Notes: generated from the letters alone by a model not told the origin. A stretch of DNA of 64,000 bases from Tubiluchus corallicola (GCA_030141605.1 JAQGDQ010000116.1:310001-374000); one strand, 5' to 3'; positions 21,901-35,700 are shown, counted from the first letter of the stretch. Numbers and translations are program-made.

Positions 21901-24900
21901 CTCTTGAGTAAACATACAACCATTCAGGAATTTCTGGAAAAGAAATGACAACATAAATAACATAGCATACTTGGTAAATGTCTGCATATTTATTCCTCAA
22001 GTAATCATTTTAAGCTAGGCAGTTGGTATTACTAAATTGCAATCGTAAAATACTAAAAACTGGTGCAAAATTAATCAAATAATGAACTCTTCGTAATGAA
22101 AGTAACTGCACTTTAATTTCCAAACTAGACTTAGTAGACAGTAGATACAATATATTTATACTGGCTTGCTTGTGTGCTTGTCTCACTATACAAAACGAGA
22201 AATTGAATCCTATTCTCATGGACAGATAGGCAAATGATGTATGGTGTCCACACTGTCACTTAATCATGATAAAATCTTTGTAATCATGGGGCAGTAATGT
22301 GAATGCAGTCATGCAGCGTAAACGAGATGTTGCAGAAATTAAACATGCTTAATTTTATCACAATACATCATCGTGAACAGAAACTTGTTGTCCAATTAGA
22401 ACTTCTCATTGCTTGCCATGTAATTGTAATTTGTGTGTACCTATACAATACATATTTATACACAATAGATGTTTTTGCACTGTTTTGCCAGAAATATGGT
22501 TACTAACAATAGTGAATACCCAGGTTAATGTGAAGGAGTTGGGTGCGAAAAGCCAATAATATGACACTGTGTAAAGTAATGAGTCTAATGAAGTTACTTC
22601 ACATCATGATAAAGTGATAGTGTGGATGCTGCACAAAAGACCTTTATTACTTAACCTTAAATTTAATATCTATGATGATGAGAACAATTATGTAAAACTT
22701 GTTCACACTCATACGCTCTATTATTAACAACTATAATATAAAGGTCGCAATGAGGTGAAACCTCTAAAAATGACAGCAGTAAACTGTGTGCAGTAATCAA
22801 GATCACTAAACACGTGGCAGAGAAACAATAACTGTTTTCATACCTGCATTTAAATAAGGATTAGCTGGTACAAGAACATTATGCTGATGAAAGTCCGTAT
22901 GGCATGGCTCTTGTTGATATGTATTCAGTGACCGATGCATTGCAGTACTAGGATGTCGATACTGAGCCTTCCTTGTAATATGACTGCAAAACATCAACTA
23001 GTGCATGTAAAGTATTGCAGTGCACTAATATGAGCACATACTAAGGTGTAGAAACTGAAAATGCATGCGTAGATTAGGCAGTTCACTACTGACTCGGTTC
23101 ACATTTCTTTCTATAAATTAATTGCACAAATTTCATAGTTTTGCAGCTTTCATACCTAAACTTCATCTCAACAAGTTAATCTCTGCAATCTATTTTACTG
23201 CATTAGAAGTACATCAATAGAAGTTTTTCATTTTTAAGTTTTACAACATAACTTGTCTTACTTGACATAATATACACCATGTTCTGGAGATTCAATACGT
23301 TCCCATCCAGTGGGTAGACTGTCCTGTTCCAACGGATGACTCCAATGCGTTGTTTGTGTATTATGATCAATGTAATACTTTCTACCTCGCAGTGTTCTAT
23401 CAACAGACCATCCGAGTGGCAACGGCAATTCCGGGTTAATTTGATTTGCTGTGAAAATTAAAAAATTACCAGCATTACAGTAGTGATAATAACACGGTAG
23501 TAACACTTCACATAGCTCTACTCTGTCACTTTAAGACCCGCTTTTTTTACAAATGTTTAGCTATTACAAACCAAGTAGCACATAACAGAAGTAGTTATGT
23601 TTGTATGTTAAAAGGTTTACTGAACAAGATTTTATGTACTTTTGCTAATATGTAGACAAAGGGTCAGTTTTCAGTGATATTAATTCACACAGTGTGTGTG
23701 TGGCGAGTAATATAATAAGTTTGTTGTTGGTTATCGACATTATTATAATAGCTGCCACAAACTCTTGAAAGATATGAGATGTTGAGGATTCTGCAATTCT
23801 TCACAATGATCAAATCATTGACACTGGTAAGTTCAATTTATAATAATTAAAGTAATGATTGGTGATGGGGAGTCATTAAAAAGCCACATCTTTGCTAAAG
23901 TGAGGCTGGCTGTTATTTTCACTTTAAACTAATATCACTGAAAAAATAAAGTATGCAAGAACATTGCTAAAGTAATAAAATATTTCATCAAATGTACCAT
24001 AAATTATAATTACCAATGGCTAGCCTATGATGCTGTGCTGCAAACTGATTATGACCTCGCATATTAAGATGGTACTGTTGGGGATTAGGTAAGCCGCTGT
24101 ACCTGTGATATTCATCTTCACCTACAATAGTCAAATACAAGAGTGTAAACAAGTTTTTAAAACTTTTTATCAAGATATTTTAGAATAGCAATAAGTGAAG
24201 TTCTAGAATATTGTACGTAACTGCCTTACAATAGAAGTTATACTTATAATTTTGGGCAACAATCAATATTTCCCTTGACGCATCTCTATTCTTGCAAATT
24301 TACAATGACAAACACATTTAGATGTGTAGCCTATTAAAGTGTTCAGCATGTCAAGATTCCAAGTAAGTTTCCAGACTTAATGCTAGTGTGAAATAAAGTA
24401 CCTGAACACTACAGGGTAGCAAACACAAACAGTTGATATTGCTTAATTCAAATGTAATATATATTCTGTCACTGCAGAACTTAATTGTAGTTCTAGAAGA
24501 CAAGGACTGATTAGCACCACAGTTTTAACTGTGTCCTGCCAATAATAATTAATTAGTGCACAAGTAAATAGCAAAAGAAAACTGGTTACATTTTCTTATT
24601 AACTTTAAATTGTGAAACACAAAATAATTATCTAAGAGAATATTTACAGCAACAGTGTTCATATATTGCAAGGTAATGCATTAAACAAGATTTATTTTAT
24701 GGAATATGCTACAACTAAAACTTACTTTGTAAATAATTTTCATGAGGCCCCACAGCTTGAGTGATCACACTGTATTTGAATGTCATTGGTTGCCCAGTAT
24801 TTGCAGAATCATGGTTACTATGTGCTGCATGGTCAGAGGTTACTGTTATACTAGCTACAGGCCGATCCATGTATACAAAATTATGAGCATTTGCTTGATT

Positions 24901-26300
24901 TGTGTATGACGTCCTTGAGTCGAAAACATTTGAAGGCACTCTCTGTTGATAGGCATCTACAGCGGTTTGTGGAACAGCTTTCTGCAGTTTCATCACACTG
25001 CTTGGTGCTACAGTAGCATAACTTGTTGTTGGCAACTTATTAGATGCGTTCGTTGATGATGTGCTGCTTAGCTGATGGCCAGTGGCTTGTGTTGGAAGTA
25101 TGGGATGATAAGTGGACTGCGTAATGCCAAACATTTGAGGGTAGCTAGATGATTTGACAGGTGACAATTTCTGTTGTCTCGTAGCTCTACGTTGAAAACT
25201 TGGTCCCTGCCTCACAACTGGTGTGTGGTAATCTAATAATAAATACATAAATGTATTTATATGTAAGCCACATTGTACATTCTAGTAAGCTAACAGAAAA
25301 TGGTAAAAGTTGTATAAAATACCAGTTAATGAATTTACTAAAACATAAAGGTAACAGAAATAGAAACTTTAATTAGAAAAAATATGCACTTCTATTTTGT
25401 CAAAAATGAAAAATATATTACATTCTAAACTCTTATTGTACTGCAGGTATCATTCTCTCTAAGCCTTTTGTACAAGCCAGGTAGTTAACCTGCGAAACTC
25501 TACTGATAATTTTTTTAGCATTCAGTGCTATTAGAAATGCTAGGTGGTCACTAGAAGAACTGAAAATGACTTCATTGCTGCGACTTTATATTCTCTTTTC
25601 TGGAAAAACGGTCATTAGTTGCATTTTTTTCTCAGATAATTGTAAAACATTAGGACTGAGGCAAGAAACAGGTTAAATTAGTTACGCATATAAATAATTT
25701 TGTTTTTAGTTTATGCTAAATGTTAGATGTGCACTGTTGGTGCTGGGAATGAACTGCCAGGATTTCTCGACGAACCATCTAGTCGAAGTCAAGGACTACC
25801 AGCTAGCATAGAAACAACATAATACCAGAAAGCTCTCCAGCCAATGTTCCATGCACATTTTTGTGTGCACCATTCCAAACTCCCAGTTCATGGTCAAGGC
25901 TGAGCCAAGCGTGACTTACTTGAAGCCAAATTGCAACGAACTTCATAATGGATCAGGTAAATTAATTTATCCAAGTTCTGTTTTAGACGAATGCAAATGT
26001 TTGAAAAGTATGATATAAATCAGTACTTGCATAAACTTGCTAATCACTTCTAATTGTACAAGCAAAAATCTAGACACCCGAAATTTACAAACAATAATTG
26101 CAAACAAAATCAAACACGAAATTGGCCTGTAAAAGCAACTATAATAGCTGGAAACTAACTATGCATAAATACTGCTACATCTCACTGAAGTTTGCCATTT
26201 TACACTTACTGGGTAAATCAGGAGGAGTGTCCTTCTTCATGTATTTCCCCAACACTCCATCATTTAAACTCTTCCCCGTATCCTTTTTTCTTGACAACAT
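18982..26300 (-). CDS. SAV1: Salvador homologue, Hippo-pathway WW/SARAH scaffold
   Basis: Scaffold that binds Hippo/MST kinase through its SARAH domain and promotes phosphorylation of Warts/LATS, restraining Yorkie/YAP. Seven coding exons (minus strand, 5' to 3'): 26300-26210, 25232-24726, 24121-24014, 23448-23262, 22983-22844, 21933-21872 and 19182-18982. Phases match throughout, giving 431 residues (human SAV1 is 383). Signature: N-terminus MLSRKK...[22 protein letters not shown]; a divergent, Ser/Thr/Gln-rich middle (about 55-235); WW1 (about 246-274, [19 protein letters not shown]); WW2 (about 281-310) lacking its second Trp (AQYRHP, as in vertebrates); [25 protein letters not shown]; and a SARAH helix from about 366 ([20 protein letters not shown]). 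The tail is glutamine-rich. An acceptor-like CAG sits 2 bp before the ATG, so a 5' UTR intron is likely. Confidence 0.96.
19878..21787 (-). mobile_element. dead Tigger/pogo transposon in SAV1 last intron
   Basis: A TIGD-like DDE transposase can be followed on the minus strand through many stops and frameshifts. In order: a CENP-B-type helix-turn-helix remnant ([14 protein letters not shown], about 21350); [13 protein letters not shown] (about 21225); the first catalytic Asp region [18 protein letters not shown] (about 21050); [31 protein letters not shown] and ILLVDNYT with the second Asp (20870-20710); [12 protein letters not shown]; and a C-terminal piece [14 protein letters not shown] (about 20600). 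The right end reads inward CAGTGTGTGCTACTTATTAG with TA flank at 21788-21789. The left end at 19878 (CAGTTTGTTTGC, TA before) is a weaker guess. Old and inactive. Confidence 0.75.
23262..23448 (-). other. SAV1: SAV1 exon with both WW domains
   Basis: This one exon encodes the whole of WW1 and most of WW2 ([19 protein letters not shown]); WW2 is completed in the next exon at 22983. It is the most conserved part of the gene and the best anchor for the identification. Confidence 0.95.
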
Positions 26301-26302
26301 CA

Positions 26303-28689
26303 CTGAAAAAAGAGAAGTTAATAGGGTGTTAGCTACAAAACACAGTTCTAAAAATTAACATTTTATTTGATTTTTGTGCAGAAATAAATTCACATATTAT
26401 AAATATGCAAGAATGACTTCACTTTCCAAGCTAACCGGGTGAACAAATATTTGGGTCACTCTATACAGCTATTGATTTCACCGTGATGCTAGTCTTGTTC
26501 AAGGAATATAAAAGTTTGTCAATTACTCATTTGAGGTAAACTATGCATACTTTTTTCTCAAAAAATTGGATTCTAAAACAATTGAAAATGCATATCTGTC
26601 CTATTATCATCATTTCACAAGCAGTAAACAAAGACTATGTAGAATGTCAGTAATGTTAATGTTAAACGACTCTGATGAAGCCTCGTATCCAGCATTCTGA
26701 TGAAATGTCTTGATCAATGAAGACAGTATTCAACATAGTGGACTTGGTACTATGGATGTTTGCTCATTCAAGCACGGTGACTATGTTAGTGACACACCAG
26801 TTGTATTTGATCTTCCAGAGGGAGCGATGTCACTCCAATAAAATGTCCAAGGTTTGCAGTCATAGAGGAAGCTTGAGATGAGGACAACTTGATTATGAGT
26901 TGAATTGTTGGCTACAGACTTTTGCTCTTAAATATTCGTTTTGTAAATTTCTCAAATACTATGTAAGTTAGTGCTACTTCAATAAAAATGCATTTGTAGA
27001 AAGCAGACGTCCTAGGTATGAAAAATGAATGGTCCACCGGGCCAGGCACGTTGTCAAGATGGTGATGTTGCATCCATTGCCAATAAAACAATTAACTTGA
27101 ACTGCTTGCTTAATTTAGTGCATTGGCTAAGTTGTTTTGCGCATTCCATACATTTCCTGGGCAACATAAAAATATCTAGTAAAGGTTAAGTTAATGCGAA
27201 TCATGTCATTTTACACTCAAGCAAAGTTACTTTATGCATTCTGTTTATACTAGGTGAAACTTAGCATCAATTGCAGCAAAGATTTTCATCAAACTCTTGA
27301 CACAAATAAGGTTCATGATAAATTTAACAAAAATATATCAAGCTGAACAGCAACCATTAATTATACTATGACAGCTTTTGAGTAATACATAGCAGCATCC
27401 TGCACATTGCAAATTCAATTAAATACCATATCAGAAAAATATATTTGGAACATCCAAGGGCTACATATCTACTAGTTTAATAGCTTAATTTGTCAAATAC
27501 AATGTGTATGTATGTATACGAATATATTTGTTGTAAATGCCATTAATGTATTTGCCACACTAGTAAATGAAACTGCACTGCAAAGAATTTTATTTCAGAG
27601 CACAACCGGCCTGTCACTGTACATTAATGGTAATACTGTAACAAATAAACAACTTTGATTCTGAACTGATCCACAGCAGCCAATAGGAACAATGTGCCCT
27701 GCCTGGAGCACATATTAAATTAATTACAATGCAATTTTCTCAGAAACGATAGACCATAAATGGTCATTTCTAGTTAGGTAAAACTTGAGTTTCACTATGG
27801 TTTGGAAATAAGCTACATGTCATTTGGAAATAAACTACATAGGTCTATAAGGGAGAAACTAGCTAGCAATTTTAAGTTGGAATAAACTAAGCTTCACACT
27901 TAAGTTCATTTGAAAGACATAATGAAGGTGTGCTGATTAGTTGTGAAAAAAGCGTAAGCATTAATATTGAGTACCCTGACAAACTATTTAGGTCGACCAA
28001 ATTTAGGGATTATATTCTGTTCGTCCTAGTGTGGCACGAATCCCACTAATTATTCTGTCTGCAAAATTAATATTTACAAAGATTCTCTACAGGTTCTACA
28101 GGAAAATCTTTAAGAAAAATACTCAACAAACATTCTGTGTGTGTTACAAGTTTCATTAGTCATAGCAACAAAAAAAAAATTCGTCTCAGGATAATCCAGA
28201 TAAACTGTATTACACTAATAATGATGCACACTTATCTCTACAAAGCGGCGCTGTGAGTCAAATTCCGCGGGAAACGGTCCCGAGTGACATGGCTTATCCT
28301 TAGTAATTTACAGGCTTTAGTTTCATGCTTGAGTAAAATTAAAACAGTTTAGCAAGAAATTGTTAATGACTACTGAAGTCCCAAACAGCTATGGGTGAGT
28401 TAAATGCAGTCTGCACCTATAGTGACTCATCAGAACTCTGCGGCTATGATTAATAAGTTTTAAAGCTGGTCATCTAGCTGAGCATAAATCGTGTTGCAAA
28501 GGAATGTTACGAGCAGTTATACTTAGTGCAATATCTCACATGCACTTCAGCCCAGCATTGTAACCATGAAAGTTTAAGCAGATAAAAATTGCTCAATAGT
28601 AAAGCAAATAATGGCAATATGATACGTCGGGAAATATCGAAATTTTGCTAAATGTTGGGGAAATCCGATATCTAATAACGGGTATCGGT
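26303..28689. promoter_or_regulatory. SAV1 upstream region; E2F-like site at 28263-28274
   Basis: No coding exon was recognised. TTCCGCGGGAAA at 28263-28274 is a palindrome containing the E2F consensus TTTCCCGC, in a locally GC-richer patch (28245-28295). It could mark the SAV1 promoter, since the acceptor before the SAV1 ATG implies an upstream untranslated exon. This is inference from one site only. Confidence 0.25.
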
Positions 28690-29470
28690 AACCACTACTT
28701 TACAGCATGGATGAAATTTTAGGCTGGTGCAGCAAATGGTTGATGTCTTTTAAACCCAGTAAATTTGCTTTGCTAACAGTACGCCTTAAACCTATAACTC
28801 CAACTTATCTCAAAGATATTCAGATCTAGCTAAAAAAGTCATATTAGAGACATAAGAATTACAATGAGAGTTACCAATGACTTCAAATTGAATTCTCATG
28901 TCAAACATATAGTTCCAAAAGCTAACCATCACATTGGTATGATCAAGCATAGCATTATGTTAAAAAAATGCTGCAGTAATTATTTCTCTCTATAGAGCAG
29001 TCACTCAACCAATTCTGGAATATGCATCAGTTGTATATTTACCATAATCTGTTACTTTTAAGAAGGCACTTGAAAGAACTCAGGATAGACTTGGTCTAGC
29101 TGTTAAACTTAGATCCCACTTTGATTTCTGCTCTTCAGCAGAGGCATGAAACCCTTGAATATGTGAAATGCTTCAAAATTAGCAGCAGAAGCACTACTCT
29201 GAACGAGGCAAACTTTTTTCTAATCTTATAGAGTACTACACAGTCATGAATAAAAGTCGTTTTTGGAACCAATATCGGATGGAACTGTCCTTTGTTTCTT
29301 CATAAATGCCAAAATTTTGCTATAAATGCTAAATTAGTGGACAGTTTTAAAAGACATCTAAGAGATGACCACTCATAGATTACTATTAGACTTTTATTTT
29401 TTTGGATAAGGTACTTGATGAGACAGTCATACTGCAAAGTTTCGCAAACATTATTTTACTACTACTACTA
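28690..29470 (+). pseudogene. LINE reverse-transcriptase relic
   Basis: Broken frames match the thumb/C-terminal part of the LINE at 48900-49905: WCSKWLMSFKPSKFALLTVR, then HIGMIKHSIM, SLYRAVTQPILEYASVVYLP, SVTFKKALERTQDR. These correspond in order to WLMSLKRSKCTALRIRS, RIGMIKRCIS, LLYKAIGRPILQYARVVWSP and VTLKNALEKTQWR in the other copy. Several stops and frameshifts are present. The 3' end runs into an ACT trinucleotide repeat at about 29455-29490. Confidence 0.7.
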
Positions 29471-29499
29471 AGTACTACTAGTACTATTACTAGTAATAA

Positions 29500-30679
29500 G
29501 TTACAGAGAAAGAAACACGATTCAGTGGTTCAGTCTTGATCCTCCGGTATGTTCACTGAGACCTAGGTTTAGAAAAGAGTTTCCCAGTAACTGCAATGGA
29601 TTTCTATCAAGGCGTGATTGCTACATTAACTATAAAAATTTAGAATTCTGCCTGCTACAGAAATGAGCCGAATCCAAAATCAAAGGTTTATGAATTTGTA
29701 TGCCGTTTCGCTTTAAGTAGCATAAAGTAAAACGTAATCGTAACTCACTTTAGTTACTACTATCGACAGTACTCTAAAGATAAAAACAAAACATAGAAAA
29801 AACACCAAAATACTGCTAAAATTCGGATTTCGGAACCATGTTGCATTTTTGTAGCAACTTGCTCAACTCTCGTTGATGGCGCCACATGCCAAACAGCAAA
29901 CAAGCACCTTTAGTTCTTTACGTCTAGGAGATCATAGCTATGGAATATAAAATGTTTAGGATTTGTTCCAATAAGAATTTTATCTCCTCTTATACATCGA
30001 GAACTCAGTCTTCGAAGAATATGCATGCTTTGTTTTCAATTTCTAACCCTTCCTGATTTCCGAGGCTTGTTATTTCATTAGACTTACAATCTTACTCATG
30101 TGTGGAATCATGACAAAATTGAATTATAATTTAATGGCATGGTTTTAAGTATGATACATGGTCATATCATAAATTAACTAAGTGCAACGTTGTGAAGGAT
30201 TTTAGGTTATTTTATTACTTAGGTGTTCTCTCATTCTGTAACCCCCCTATATTGTCCTTTTTAACTGCATTCGTATGTATGTCTTGACTTGGCTTCTTTT
30301 TGTCATGCCCTACTGAGGGAGCTAGTTTACCTGGTCTGTTGGCAGTCTGTTCTTGGCTAAGAAGTCGTTGTCGTTTGTCTCAGTTAAACCATTTAATTGT
30401 TAAGAGTAGTAGAGCCATGGTGCAAGTTTATTTTTATTTTTCAGTCTCACTTTATTACTAATTTTTTGTTTCTTTTTTGGCTCAAATTAGTTTGTTATGT
30501 TTTGTTATGATTTTTCTTACAGATAAAACGTAACAAAGCTACACAAACATGAATTTTTGACTTTGAGCATCATGAAGTAGTAGTCTCTCACAAACGTACT
30601 GCTCATGGTACAACATTTCATGCCAAAAAATTTCAGTGCATTATAAAAGAATGACGACTCATTGGTAACTGTTAATATA
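29500..30679. other. intergenic
   Basis: AT-rich sequence. The block around 30220-30420 has LINE-like 3' UTR composition but no coding part. Nothing else seen. Confidence 0.4.
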
Positions 30680-30800
30680 AAAAGAGAGTTTATTTCTTTG
30701 GGTAAAGTAGTAATTGTATGATGAGATAGTAATGCTACAGAATTACGCAAATATTATTTTAGTAAAAATTTAAATAGAAAGAAACCTGACATAATGTCGC
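30680..30800 (+). repeat. second copy of the LINE 3' end
   Basis: The text GATGAGATAGTAATGCTACA, then GAATTACGCAAATATTATTT and TAGTA matches GATGAGACAGTCATACTGCA, AAGTTTCGCAAACATTATTT, TACTA at the 3' end of the 28690 LINE. It is probably a 5'-truncated insertion of the same family. Confidence 0.5.
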
Positions 30801-31244
30801 AGCAGTTTACAAATATATGTGTGTGAGAGTGTGTCCATATATATGTTGATACTTTTAAATTGTGTTTCAGAAGGGACCACTACTGAGATCAACTCTAGAT
30901 CCCATGAGTCCCATCTGACTTTGAAAGCTAAGAGTCTTCTCTGAAAAGAAGAAATTACGTACTTCATTTGATGCTCTACGATTCAGCGTCTCAGAATTTT
31001 TTTGCAGTCAGATTGATTTTTATTACCCTTAATTTAAACGACAAAAACAAACTGCCTGTAGCAATTTTTTTGCGAACATAGAGTAAGGTTCTTGTACGAA
31101 TGTACTTACTTTTGCTTGTTTTTCATGCATTGAAACTAGTTGTTTTATACCACTATATGTGAGCCAATTTTATCAATCTTACAGTTACGCAGATATGAAA
31201 GAGGAGTATAATAATCTAAATTCAGCAATTATGATTGGCTGTTA

Positions 31245-31330
31245 AACTATGTATGTATGTATGTATGTATGTATGTATGTATGTATGTATGTATGTATGC
31301 ATGTATGTATGTATCTATCTATATATATAT
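31245..31330. repeat. (GTAT)n microsatellite
   Basis: About 18 tandem TATG/GTAT units with one TGCA interruption, ending in a short (TA)n run. Confidence 0.95.
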
Positions 31331-32795
31331 AGTGCATGATCTTTCTACCAGGCTCCTGTATATCCGCTTCATAAAAGAGTAAATCAGAAAACTGTATCAT
31401 GTCATGCTGCCTTTCTTACACGTCTAGTTATGTTGACCTTTAAAGTTTCTTTAATTTTCTTACACTGGTTCGATCCAGGCATAAACTCTTACTAATGTAA
31501 TCGTGTTTATGGAACATCAATCTTATTATTATTATTACTGTTATTATTATTATTATTATACTGGGAAATTTAAAGTCATTTAAAAAGTTTTAAGTCTTAG
31601 ATTTTTAGGCGCCTTTAGCAGTCTGGCAGATTACAACTTTACGGCGTCTACTCTATGGTTCACGTACTTACTATTTATTTATTTTCAACGCTAGATGTCA
31701 GGAAACTGGTTGTTATAGCAACAGCAATGTTGTATTGAAAAGCAAGTGATCTAGCTATTTACCATTATTATTATTATTATAAGAATAATATTAATTTAAA
31801 TTTTATGGTTAAATAGGTAGTTTTTCAGATTTCGCCGATTAATCAATTATGTTAGTTGAGGGTAATACTGTATCATTTTTTTAATAACTGTCAGAACGTA
31901 CTTTTTTATCCGCAAAATGCAAATTTTGTGATGAGTTGATTACACTACCTAAAGTGACTTTACCAACATTTATGAGAATAGCTGCTTTTTGTGTACATGT
32001 CTTATTACGATATAAAATGTGCTGTAGCACAAAAACGCGTGTTCAGCCTTCTTTTAGTTTATGGTGTTATTAATTTTATTAATAATTCAGCTTTATTAAT
32101 GAACTGAAGTATAAAAAAAATATTTTAACTTTAAGCAAGTTGTATGAGATGTTCATCGCCCTATCAGCGTCGTTTAGTAAAGGTTTGCTTACATGACTTA
32201 GTGCCCATTTTTGGCGGTGATGTCTGCTAATGCTTCACCAGCACATGATAATACCAAGAGGAGATGTTCACAATAAGCCTGTTGCTTAAATGTATGTGTC
32301 CAGTTAATATGATGCTGCAGTGAGTTTTATGATTAACGAAAAAAATTAGCAATTTCCTTATTTGCATATCCTATTGTCACATACAAATTTACTCTTCAAC
32401 AACTTGCATCTGAATTTGTCACTCCCATTTTAACAGAACGTTGAAATTGCAGCATCAAAACATTTTGTATATTGTGTTATAACAGTATATCTCTTATACC
32501 CTTTTACTGCAACTTGAAATATATAGAATATGTTTTCTTTGACACAAGGTTATAGCATCTTTAAAATAACAATAACATCATTTGCTAATGGTAATAATAT
32601 TTCTTTCAGAATTATTGCATTAGTTAATAACAGGGTAGTAATGATGAATGGTGGTAAATTGTCAATATTGTAATTATTATAGTTATCATGATGATACTGA
32701 TGATGCTGGTATTTGTTTTTCTCAATTTTTGTCTTTTCTTTTTCACAGACACACTGCTTGAAAGTAGCACATTTCTAACAAAGCAAAGTAGTAGA
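31331..32795. other. intergenic and presumed RSPH4A/6A upstream region
   Basis: AT-rich sequence with (TTA)n runs at about 31525-31560 and 31760-31780. An acceptor-like TTTTTCACAG ends at about 32748, 47 bp before the ATG, so the first coding exon may be preceded by an untranslated exon. No other gene was seen. Confidence 0.4.
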
Positions 32796-35700
32796 ATGGC
32801 ATGCGAAATATCAGAAGAAACTTTTGTAAATGCCAAGTCTTATCTCCTGAAGGCAAACTTGTAAGTTTTAATGATCTAGGAATATAATGTTGTGTTTAGC
32901 AGGTTTATGTTTCCATTGCTGGCTGTGTGTGAATATGTAAGACTTACTGTGTTATAGTGTACTAATTTTAAGATATAGTATGTAATATAAAATGGCATGT
33001 CACATGTATGACTATGGTGTTCTTACAGTTTTATACATATTTCTAGCTACCAGTCTCTATCGTCATTTATAAGCTGTTTGCTTATAGAGGTAAACACTAT
33101 ATCCCGCATACAATAGTGTGCTAAAAATTTGTTTGAAAAATTTCTAAACATAGTACTATAAATATATATTTCATTGTGATACCTACATTTATTTGGTAGC
33201 ATAGCTGTTAAGTACATTATTTTAAATATTATTGTGCACTGTGAAATTATGAATATTCTTGTTAGTTTTTTCTTAACAAATGTAATATTTTTAATTCATA
33301 AAAGAGTGATTACAATTTTATTAGCTAACTGAAAATGTTTTTCGTGAAAGATTGACAAATTTGTGCATTTTTTAATTCAGGTATGATCACTTATGTAAGG
33401 TGTTGACAAAAATATTAGACGAAAGGCCTGATAATGCCATTGACATCTTTGAAGACTTTAGCAAAGTCATAAAGAAGACGTCATTTGAACCAGATCTGGA
33501 TGTTCTTCAAGATAAGGACAGATGGAATGCGGAAGTGAATCTCGCTAGAACAGAAGAAAAGTTATTTCAAGTAATATTATTTTTTTAATTATTCATGGCG
33601 AAAATTACCCGCAGGTCTTTCCTTTGCCTAGTTCTTCAATGCTGTAAGTTATATGCAATGGCAAATTAGGTAAGAAAAGGTGATCTTAATTGTACAAAGT
33701 TAATTTTTACTTAATAAAAGCTTAACCTTAACAGTTGTATTATATAGGAGCTAAATTTTTGATCTTTTTTGTTCACAAATTAGTTAATTTAAACTCACTA
33801 AATACTATCACTGAATGCATAGAAATCAGAAGATGCAGCTGAAGATTTTGACGTTGAAGATGAGTTGGCTACACCTATCAGCAATGTCATGGAGACTGCA
33901 GTTTTCTTTGAGGAAGCTGGTACTGGTCTTGGCAAACAGGAGCTGTTTCGAATCTTATTAGCAATGAGAACTCTGCTTGATAATCACCCTGTACAACATG
34001 TTAGGTATGTAAAAACCAAGCCTTAGTTTCGGTGCACATTGTCATTGTTACCGCCTTGTACATCATATCAAAAGTTGGGCCTCATTGTTATACGTGGAAT
34101 TTTTTAACCTTAATCCGTGGAAGGTCTTCATGACACTTTTTGAAAAGAGTGTTAGGTTTATTTTCTAAGGTAGGAAGGAAACAATAAAAACAACATGAGT
34201 GGTCCATTCATGGGATTTGGAAATGAAGAGAATGTCTATTGGAGGAGTCTAATATCGCCAGCAAGAGGTAATTAATAATTCATATTTGGTGATTTTCAGA
34301 TGAGATTTAATGTAATTTTATAGTTTTTGCTTTATAACTTTTGTAGGTTTTGGGGCAAGATACTTGGTACTCTGAAGAACTATATCATAGCAGAAGGTGA
34401 TTTTAAAGAAGGAGAGGAGGCTGAAATCTTAGAAAAGGTTCTCAGTTTTTTTAGGTTTTATAATTATAATGTATTTTGTGATATAGCAGTTGATGAACAG
34501 AGTTTGTTCAGATTTTATTTCATATTTTATATTGAATTTGTGTGACAATTTTAAATTGTTTTTCTGAATTTCAGAGAGCTTGTTATTAGCTTTTGTTTCC
34601 TGTTCTTTATTGCTATCAGAGTCACAATGTGATCAAAATGCAATGTCTGCAAGACATCAGCATTTAACCATTACACAACATCAGAATCTGGCCAAAATCC
34701 AGTGTCTCTAAGACTTCAAAATCTGAGCATTGTACAACATTAAAAACTGACCAAAAGCGAGTTATTGTCAGCACGTAATTGCAAATTCTTCATCAATTAC
34801 TGCTTGCTGATTTACTTAATAGAGTGAATGCCTCGACGAGTTATTCTCGACACTTCTCGTAGCAGATAAGGAAGTAAGTGTCTGCTTATTGTCAGAAAGT
34901 AACTCACAGCAAATTTTGCCATCTATTCTGAACATGTTTATGAGTTACTTGGCTAATTTACTTGGAGAGAATATTTGTGCCATTAGGTTTAATAGAATAC
35001 CAATAGAATACCACACATTAGAACAGTACGTGACGACAATGGCTGTTCCAGTAAGGGACGTCGAAAACAACCGTGAAATACTAAATAAAAGCTTCGTCAA
35101 GTTACTCTCGACACTTGTCGCAGTATAAATAGAGAAGTAAGTGTCAGCTCGCGGTTGCTGTCTGAGAGTAACTCGCAGCAAGTTTTACTATCTAGCATAA
35201 ACATACTTGCGAGTTACTTGGCGAGTTGATTTTACTTGATAGTCTCATTGCGCCATTAGGTGTAAATAGTATAGCACATGTTAGAACAGTGGGTGATGAC
35301 AATTCACGGAACAGCTATACATTTCTAAAACACAAAGATAGTAGTTGTTCTAGTAAGGGAGGTGAAAAACAACTTTGAAATACACCCTCCTAATTTCGTT
35401 AACTGAACACCTCTCTGAATTAAACATTCATACTTTATAGACCTAACGAGTTATTGGGTATAATTCAGCTGAACAAGTAGATTGCTTTAACTTAATAGAA
35501 AAATACAACTTTATTCAAGTTTTGGCCCAACAAAAAAGGTCAACTAAAACTCTGACAAAAACTACGCAATGCCGGAAATCTTTTGCATTATATCGCTATA
35601 AAAATTTGCGTTAGTTTATGGTTTAGTAGTTGCCAAGAAAATAATGCAATATATATGCAAATAAATAAATAAGCAATATTAGATTGTCGATAAGATCAAT

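Noticed and set aside
26098-26358. 86-codon plus-strand frame
   Set aside because: Antisense to SAV1 exon 1, which has clear conserved coding sequence on the other strand.
28621-28700. ATCGA/GATAC-rich stretch as a hAT end
   Set aside because: No inverted partner or target duplication could be found.
31440-31500. GGTTCGATCC, a tRNA B-box-like word
   Set aside because: No A box or acceptor stem at the right distance upstream; not a tRNA gene.
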